Source: Candidatus Nanoarchaeia archaeon (GTDB taxonomy: Archaea; Nanobdellota; Nanobdellia; Woesearchaeales; CG1-02-33-12). From it: a stretch of DNA of 10,617 nucleotides. The translations under genes were made by a program, and so were the position numbers. Below the pieces are notes generated by a model. The model saw only the letters and a list, made by a program, of their open reading frames with translations. It was not told where the DNA came from and did no database searches. Within the stretch, counting starts at the first letter, position 1; every line of letters starts with the position of its first letter. Positions 7,872 to 10,617 of this stretch are shown piece by piece. The stretch covers positions 1 through 10,617 of the forward strand of contig JAQTRH010000032.1 of assembly GCA_028711925.1 (NCBI GenBank), given 5' to 3'.

Positions 7872-7908
7872 TTATAACGATTGTTAAAATAATTATAACA
7901 TATATAAA
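7872..7908 (-). promoter_or_regulatory. Promoter and candidate operator of the HEPN/MNT module
   Basis: On the minus strand a TATA box (TTTATATA, 7901-7908) is followed by two GTTATAA elements (7893-7899 and 7872-7878) exactly 21 bp, or two helical turns, apart. A small inverted repeat TAAC-GATT-GTTA (7875-7886) overlaps the second. The predicted transcription start is near 7877, so a repressor on these sites would block it. Autoregulation by the winged helix of the MNT protein is an inference. Confidence 0.5.
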
Positions 7909-8040
7909 TTTTTTGATTTTAATACCTACAGCTTTTTTCTCTTACAGTTCATGAATTTAAAAAGAAAAACTTGATATATCCTTAATTAGGGAATTCAACC
8001 AAAAACTTAAAATAGAGGAATTATTTAGTCATTACTTAAA

Positions 8041-8266
8041 ATGAAAACTCCTCATATAGATTTAGAAGAATTAAAAAAATTAAAACAAGAAAACTTTAAA
8101 GATAGACTGATATTTATCGATAAATACACAGAATGGCTGAAAAAAAACTCAAATCTTAAATGGAGTTCTCAGCAGAAAAAAACTATTGGATAATTCTTTG
8201 CTAAATCACATCAAAGTCCAGGCAATAGAAAAATTTATATATAAGTTAGTACACCCTTATTATTAA
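8041..8266 (+). pseudogene. Small frameshifted gene (WSxQQ-type archaeal small protein)
   Basis: The intact frame from ATG 8041 gives only 50 residues (stop at 8191-8193), beginning MKTPHIDLEELKKLKQENF and ending WSSQQKKTIG. Removing one A from the A7 run at 8176-8182 lets the frame continue as WSSQQKKLLDNSLLNHIKVQ and on to a stop at 8264-8266. The pattern of an aromatic-rich helix, W-S-x-Q-Q-K, then an L-D-x-x-L helix is one I loosely recall from small archaeal proteins, and it reads better across the shift. Options are a decayed gene, a sequencing or assembly error, or slippage during expression. The last codons run into the promoter of the next gene, so the end is uncertain. A weak TATA-like CTTAAAAT near 8006-8013 could serve it. 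The rest of 7909-8040 shows nothing I recognise. Confidence 0.5.
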
Positions 8267-8273
8267 CTAATAA
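8234..8273 (+). promoter_or_regulatory. Promoter and weak operator of toxin-antitoxin module 1
   Basis: TTTATATA (8234-8241) is a good archaeal TATA box, predicting transcription from about 8264. An inverted repeat TTATTA-AC-TAATAA (8260-8273) lies at that start, and TTAGT (8246-8250) pairs with ACTAA (8266-8270). The placement matches the clear operator of module 2, but these repeats are short and AT-rich and could be chance. Confidence 0.45.
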
Positions 8274-8288
8274 ATAATTGTGATTAAT

Positions 8289-8567
8289 ATGTCAAAAAAA
8301 ATTCAAATTCAGAGATTAGAACATTCTCCTACTTTGAATACTGTTTTGATGGTAGAAAACATTCTCACTAATATGGATAAAAGTGTTATAACAATTGCAG
8401 AGCTTAAGAGGAAATTGCCCAAACAGGTAAATCACAATACATTAAAAATAATCCTTGAGTACCTAGAAGAAAGCAATAAAATAGCAGTGAGTCTTAAGGG
8501 GATTACATGGATTCATAATACTAACCCAAATTTAGAGAAAGCAATTAGCAAAGGTCTTGAACTTTGA
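8289..8567 (+). CDS. Winged-HTH antitoxin-like protein, module 1
   Basis: A 92-residue protein homologous to the product of 9960-10250: LNTVLMVENIL aligns with LDTVLMVEEFI, KLPKQVNHNTLKIILEYLEE with SLPKKMMYQTFDLIIRYLLY, and NKIAVSLKGITWIHN with RKISIDSEGKIGWVY. The arrangement of helices and the final beta wing suggest a winged helix-turn-helix spanning about residues 16-77. Followed by a RelE-like gene, it is best read as the DNA-binding antitoxin that neutralises the toxin and represses its promoter. I chose ATG 8289 over an in-frame GTG at 8280 because homology begins later and ATG gives a leader of about 25 nt. Unlike module 2, a 61-bp gap separates it from the toxin gene. Confidence 0.75.
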   Translation: MSKKIQIQRLEHSPTLNTVLMVENILTNMDKSVITIAELKRKLPKQVNHNTLKIILEYLEESNKIAVSLKGITWIHNTNPNLEKAISKGLEL

Positions 8568-8573
8568 GTGAAG

Positions 8574-8626
8574 ATTCTCCGGAATTTTTTACAAAAGCCT
8601 TATAAAAACCTTTTTTGTTTTTTTAT
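8574..8626 (+). promoter_or_regulatory. Gap between antitoxin 1 and toxin 1: attenuator-like T-tracts and a second TATA box
   Basis: A short hairpin ATTC-TCCG-GAAT (8574-8585) is followed by a T6 run (8585-8590), which could end some antitoxin transcripts. CAAAAGCCTTATAAAAACC (8592-8610) then resembles a BRE/TATA element. Its predicted start falls at about 8629, on the toxin's ATG, so the toxin could have its own leaderless mRNA. T-rich runs at 8611-8624 follow. Both readings are inferences. Confidence 0.35.
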
Positions 8627-8628
8627 TA

Positions 8629-8967
8629 ATGAACAAAAAAGTAAGAATCATATTCTCACCTGAAGCAGAGGAAGTTTACAACCATCTCAATGAAAAAGCT
8701 TCTTTTTCAAAAAATGAAAGAATAATTTTGAATGCAATCAATAAAAAAATAATCTTAATTAAAGTTAATATTCACTATGGAAAACCAATTGCAAAAAATC
8801 TTATTCCCCAAGAATATAAAATAAAATATGGAATAACAAACTTATTCAGAGTAGAACTTCCAAAATTCTGGCGTATGCTTTACACCCTCACAAATAGTAA
8901 TTCTGAAATAGAGATAACTGCTTTTATGCACAGAAATGCTTTGCGAAAACCTCTTACTTTAGTATGA
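8629..8967 (+). CDS. RelE/ParE-like toxin, module 1 (C-terminal motif altered)
   Basis: A 112-residue basic protein related to the product of 10247-10582. The central block GKPIAKNLIPQEYKIKYGIT (51-70) plus NLFRVELPKFWRMLYTL (71-87) aligns with GIQIPKKLIP...KGWRLIYSV in the second toxin. Such blocks mark archaeal RelE/ParE-fold proteins, usually mRNA-cleaving or translation-blocking toxins. The C-terminus differs: where the paralog has WFGHKEYERNFKY, this protein has FMHRNALRKPLTLV, keeping a His but losing the Tyr residues. It may be weakened, inactive or altered in specificity. It lies 61 bp after its antitoxin and possibly has its own promoter. The RelE-like assignment is by pattern only. 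Confidence 0.7.
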   Translation: MNKKVRIIFSPEAEEVYNHLNEKASFSKNERIILNAINKKIILIKVNIHYGKPIAKNLIPQEYKIKYGITNLFRVELPKFWRMLYTLTNSNSEIEITAFMHRNALRKPLTLV

Positions 8968-8988
8968 AGATGAGCATTTCTGGCATCC

Positions 8989-9011
8989 TAAAAATCCACT
9001 GTGGATTTTTA
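8989..9011. terminator. Bidirectional terminator hairpin between convergent toxin 1 and pcna
   Basis: TAAAAATCCAC-T-GTGGATTTTTA is a perfect inverted repeat with 11-bp arms, located between two genes that end facing each other (stops at 8967 and 9077). Each strand ends the stem in a T5 run, so it can stop transcription in both directions. Confidence 0.7.
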
Positions 9012-9076
9012 TGATTTTAGATGTTATTAACCACCAAAAGTATAATAAAAAGTTTGGTTACAAAAAGAAATAGATT

Positions 9077-9820
9077 TTAGTCGTTCTCAACCCTTGGGGC
9101 CAAAACAAAGCTTAATGCAACCTTATCCACTTCCTTGTATTCCAGCCTTAAAGGATAGTCTTTGTTGAACTGGATTATTACATCATCTGAAAGCTTTGAG
9201 CCATTAACCATCTTTTTGAGGTATTCAATAGAATACCTTGCTTTCACCTTTTCTTTTGAGTCTGAAACGATATTTGTGTCCTCTCCCTGCTTCATATCAA
9301 CGGTTGCCTTGTTCAAATCCCCTTCAGCCTCGATTGTAAACTTGCTCTGCTCTGCTATGAAGCTTACAGATTCTGCGACAATATCAGCATCCTCTATTGC
9401 GCTTGTTAAAATATCTGATTTTGTTTTTATTGTTACAGGAAAGGTTAGCTGGGGAATCTTCTGCTCTTTTTCCTCAACCTCTATTATTGGCAAAGAAAAC
9501 ATCCTTGTTGTTTTTGACTTCAGCTGTATCTTCAGCTTGTCCTCCTCAACATCAAGAGTAAGAATATCATTTGGGCTGGCCCTTCTTAAAACCTGCTTCA
9601 TCCTGCTCAGGTCAATAGCTATCTTAACCTCTTCCTTTACATCATACTCCACAAAGCAGCTTGACAACAATTTAAATATAACCATAGCCACATTTGCAGG
9701 GTCCATGGCAATCATCTCTACTCCATTAGGCCCAATCTTAAACCTGGCTTCATTGACAAGCTCTGATATGACTGATATGCTGTCCTTTAAATATTTTGGT
9801 TCTGCAAGCGTAAGTTTCAT
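9077..9820 (-). CDS. pcn: DNA polymerase sliding clamp (PCNA)
   Basis: A 247-residue protein, the usual length for archaeal PCNA. It forms the ring that holds DNA polymerase, ligase and FEN1 on DNA during replication and repair. Visible marks: two repeated clamp domains; the early motif VEMIAMDPANVAMV (34-47); the interdomain connector with SLPIIEVEEKEQKIPQLTFP (109-128); YSIEYLKKM (196-204); and the C-terminal VLAPRVE (239-245) that contacts partner PIP peptides. I start at ATG 9820, not the in-frame ATG at 9838: the G6 run at 9826-9831 is a ribosome-binding site well placed for 9820, and the TATA box predicts an mRNA start near 9834, after the upstream ATG. It is the only clearly essential gene in the window and lies between two paralogous toxin-antitoxin modules. 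Nothing in it looks altered. Confidence 0.96.
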   Translation of the reverse strand: MKLTLAEPKYLKDSISVISELVNEARFKIGPNGVEMIAMDPANVAMVIFKLLSSCFVEYDVKEEVKIAIDLSRMKQVLRRASPNDILTLDVEEDKLKIQLKSKTTRMFSLPIIEVEEKEQKIPQLTFPVTIKTKSDILTSAIEDADIVAESVSFIAEQSKFTIEAEGDLNKATVDMKQGEDTNIVSDSKEKVKARYSIEYLKKMVNGSKLSDDVIIQFNKDYPLRLEYKEVDKVALSFVLAPRVEND

Positions 9821-9825
9821 TTTAT

Positions 9826-9871
9826 CCCCCCTAATCATTTAATAAATTATAATAGCTATATAAACTTTTTT
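9826..9871 (-). promoter_or_regulatory. pcna promoter and ribosome-binding site
   Basis: On the minus strand AAAAAAGTTTATATAG gives a BRE/TATA element (TTTATATA at 9857-9864). Transcription would start near 9834, followed by the G-rich AGGGGGGAT (ribosome-binding site) five bases before ATG 9820. The short leader decides the start codon. This is one of the few genes here with a distinct ribosome-binding site. Confidence 0.65.
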
Positions 9872-9925
9872 ATCTGAACCTCAAATCTATCTTATTTTAT
9901 GGTTTAAAAATATAAAAACAAAAGT

Positions 9926-9959
9926 TTTATATATTTCTTGTTATATCTATTGATATAAC
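9926..9959 (+). promoter_or_regulatory. Promoter and palindromic operator of toxin-antitoxin module 2
   Basis: The TATA box TTTATATA (9926-9933) predicts a start near 9955, leaving only a few bases before ATG 9960. Between them lies a perfect inverted repeat, GTTATATC-TATT-GATATAAC (9940-9959), ending directly at the start codon. A dimeric DNA-binding protein here would block transcription, so this is the likely autoregulatory site for the wHTH antitoxin. The promoter diverges from that of pcna. Confidence 0.65.
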
Positions 9960-10250
9960 ATGATAACTAATGAAATTTTGCCGAAAAAAGAGAATATTTT
10001 GCGGTATCCCCGGTTAGATACAGTTCTTATGGTAGAAGAATTTATAAAAAGAAATGACGGCGAATTCAGAAAGAGAAAAATGTGGGAATCACTGCCTAAA
10101 AAAATGATGTATCAAACATTTGATTTGATAATTAGATATTTATTATATTCCAGAAAGATATCAATAGATTCAGAAGGCAAAATAGGATGGGTTTACTATC
10201 CTGAATTAACAAGAAAATACCATAAAAGAAATGATTTAGGCAGAAAATGA
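9960..10250 (+). CDS. Winged-HTH antitoxin-like protein, module 2
   Basis: A 96-residue protein paralogous to that of 8289-8567. The core runs from YPRLDTVLMVEEFI (16-29) through MWESLPKKMMYQTFDLIIRY (41-60) to SRKISIDSEGKIGWVYYPE (64-82), consistent with a winged helix-turn-helix; the LPKKMMYQTF segment is the probable recognition region. The tail is basic and probably contacts the toxin. Its stop overlaps the toxin start by 4 bp (ATGA), the classic coupled antitoxin-toxin layout. The mRNA is nearly leaderless. A perfect palindrome between TATA box and start codon suggests autorepression. Function is inferred from the pairing and not from a characterised homolog. Confidence 0.78.
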   Translation: MITNEILPKKENILRYPRLDTVLMVEEFIKRNDGEFRKRKMWESLPKKMMYQTFDLIIRYLLYSRKISIDSEGKIGWVYYPELTRKYHKRNDLGRK

Positions 10251-10582
10251 AATTGCCATCTAAGATTCGATTTGCCGATGAAAACATAAAAAAGGCATTT
10301 TACAAATTAGAAAAAGGAGATAATTCAGAAAAAGAGCTATTTAAATCTATAAACAAAGCTCTAGATTATATTGAGGAAAATGCTTTTTGCGGCATACAAA
10401 TCCCTAAAAAACTGATTCCAAAAAAATATTTCTCTAAATATGATGTCAAAAATATTTGGAAGTATGATTTGCTAAAAGGATGGAGATTAATATATTCTGT
10501 TTTTAATGATGATATCTTAGTAATCAGCTTAAAATTAGAATGGTTTGGCCATAAAGAATATGAAAGGAATTTTAAATATTAA
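10247..10582 (+). CDS. RelE/ParE-like toxin, module 2
   Basis: A 111-residue basic protein. After an N-terminal helical hairpin come GIQIPKKLIPKKYFSKYDVK (49-68), NIWKYDLLKGWRLIYSV (69-85) and a C-terminal EWFGHKEYERNFKY (98-111). This order of a G-x-x-I/P block, a GWRLIY strand and a final H-x-x-Y...F-x-Y end is one I associate with archaeal RelE-type toxins, which cut mRNA or inhibit translation. It keeps the C-terminal His/Tyr/Arg set that its paralog at 8629-8967 lacks, so of the two this is more likely to be active. It is translated from an ATGA overlap with the antitoxin gene. The target is not determinable from sequence. Confidence 0.75.
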   Translation: MKLPSKIRFADENIKKAFYKLEKGDNSEKELFKSINKALDYIEENAFCGIQIPKKLIPKKYFSKYDVKNIWKYDLLKGWRLIYSVFNDDILVISLKLEWFGHKEYERNFKY

Positions 10583-10617
10583 TTTTAATTATATATCTTC
10601 ATTTTTTGCCCGTTCTT
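10583..10617 (+). terminator. T-rich tail after toxin 2
   Basis: After the TAA stop the remaining 35 bases are AT-rich with a T6 run at 10602-10607. Archaeal transcription often ends at such T-runs without a hairpin. The window ends too soon to judge more. Confidence 0.3.

Noticed and set aside
8280..8288. GTG start for antitoxin 1
   Set aside because: It adds only three residues without homology support; ATG at 8289 is preferred.
8989..9011. Perfect palindrome as a recombination or insertion-sequence end
   Set aside because: It lies between convergent gene ends with T5 on both strands and has no partner copy, so a bidirectional terminator explains it.
9821..9838. Upstream in-frame ATG for PCNA
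   Set aside because: It lies upstream of the ribosome-binding site and of the predicted mRNA start, and PCNA homology begins at MKLTLAEP.
9162..9842. 226-codon plus-strand open frame
   Set aside because: It lies antisense to pcna, has no recognisable domain or promoter, and arises from pcna codon use.

Overview
The window looks like AT-rich archaeal DNA, most likely from a DPANN lineage of the Woesearchaeota/Pacearchaeota (Nanoarchaeota) type. The firmest marker is an archaeal PCNA sliding clamp (9077-9820, minus). Several genes also have archaeal TATA boxes (TTTATATA) about 25 bp before very short leaders. The N-terminal layout of the giant surface protein is one I associate with DPANN genomes. 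This placement is an inference from gene content; the window holds no rRNA or tRNA.

Layout. (1) Positions 1-5877, minus: one uninterrupted reading frame of at least 1959 codons. It encodes a membrane-anchored surface protein with Ig/cadherin-like domains, about 16 GLUG repeats and a LamG (concanavalin-like) domain. It runs off the left edge just as a second copy of its Ig/LamG module begins. (2) Positions 5874-6386, minus: a small protein with two internal helix-turn-helix-like repeats, whose stop overlaps the surface-protein start by 4 bp (ATGA). (3) Positions 6387-6758: a very AT-rich gap with the promoter of that operon and eight copies of a 15-bp palindrome spaced in whole helical turns. 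(4) Positions 6759-7869, minus: a two-gene HEPN / MNT-nucleotidyltransferase module, the latter carrying its own winged helix. (5) Positions 8041-8266, plus: a short gene that appears frameshifted at an A7 run. (6) Positions 8289-8967, plus: toxin-antitoxin module 1 (wHTH antitoxin plus RelE-like toxin). (7) PCNA, minus, convergent with module 1. (8) Positions 9960-10582, plus: module 2, paralogous to module 1 and divergent from pcna.

How the parts may fit. The regulator and surface protein form an operon whose promoter is covered by the phased palindrome array, which suggests tightly controlled, possibly switch-like expression of a cell-surface structure. The right half is an accessory cluster of three toxin-antitoxin-like modules around an essential replication gene. 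Modules 1 and 2 are clearly related to each other but differ in spacing, promoter use and the C-terminal end of the toxin. The most unusual element is the phased operator array at 6458-6712.
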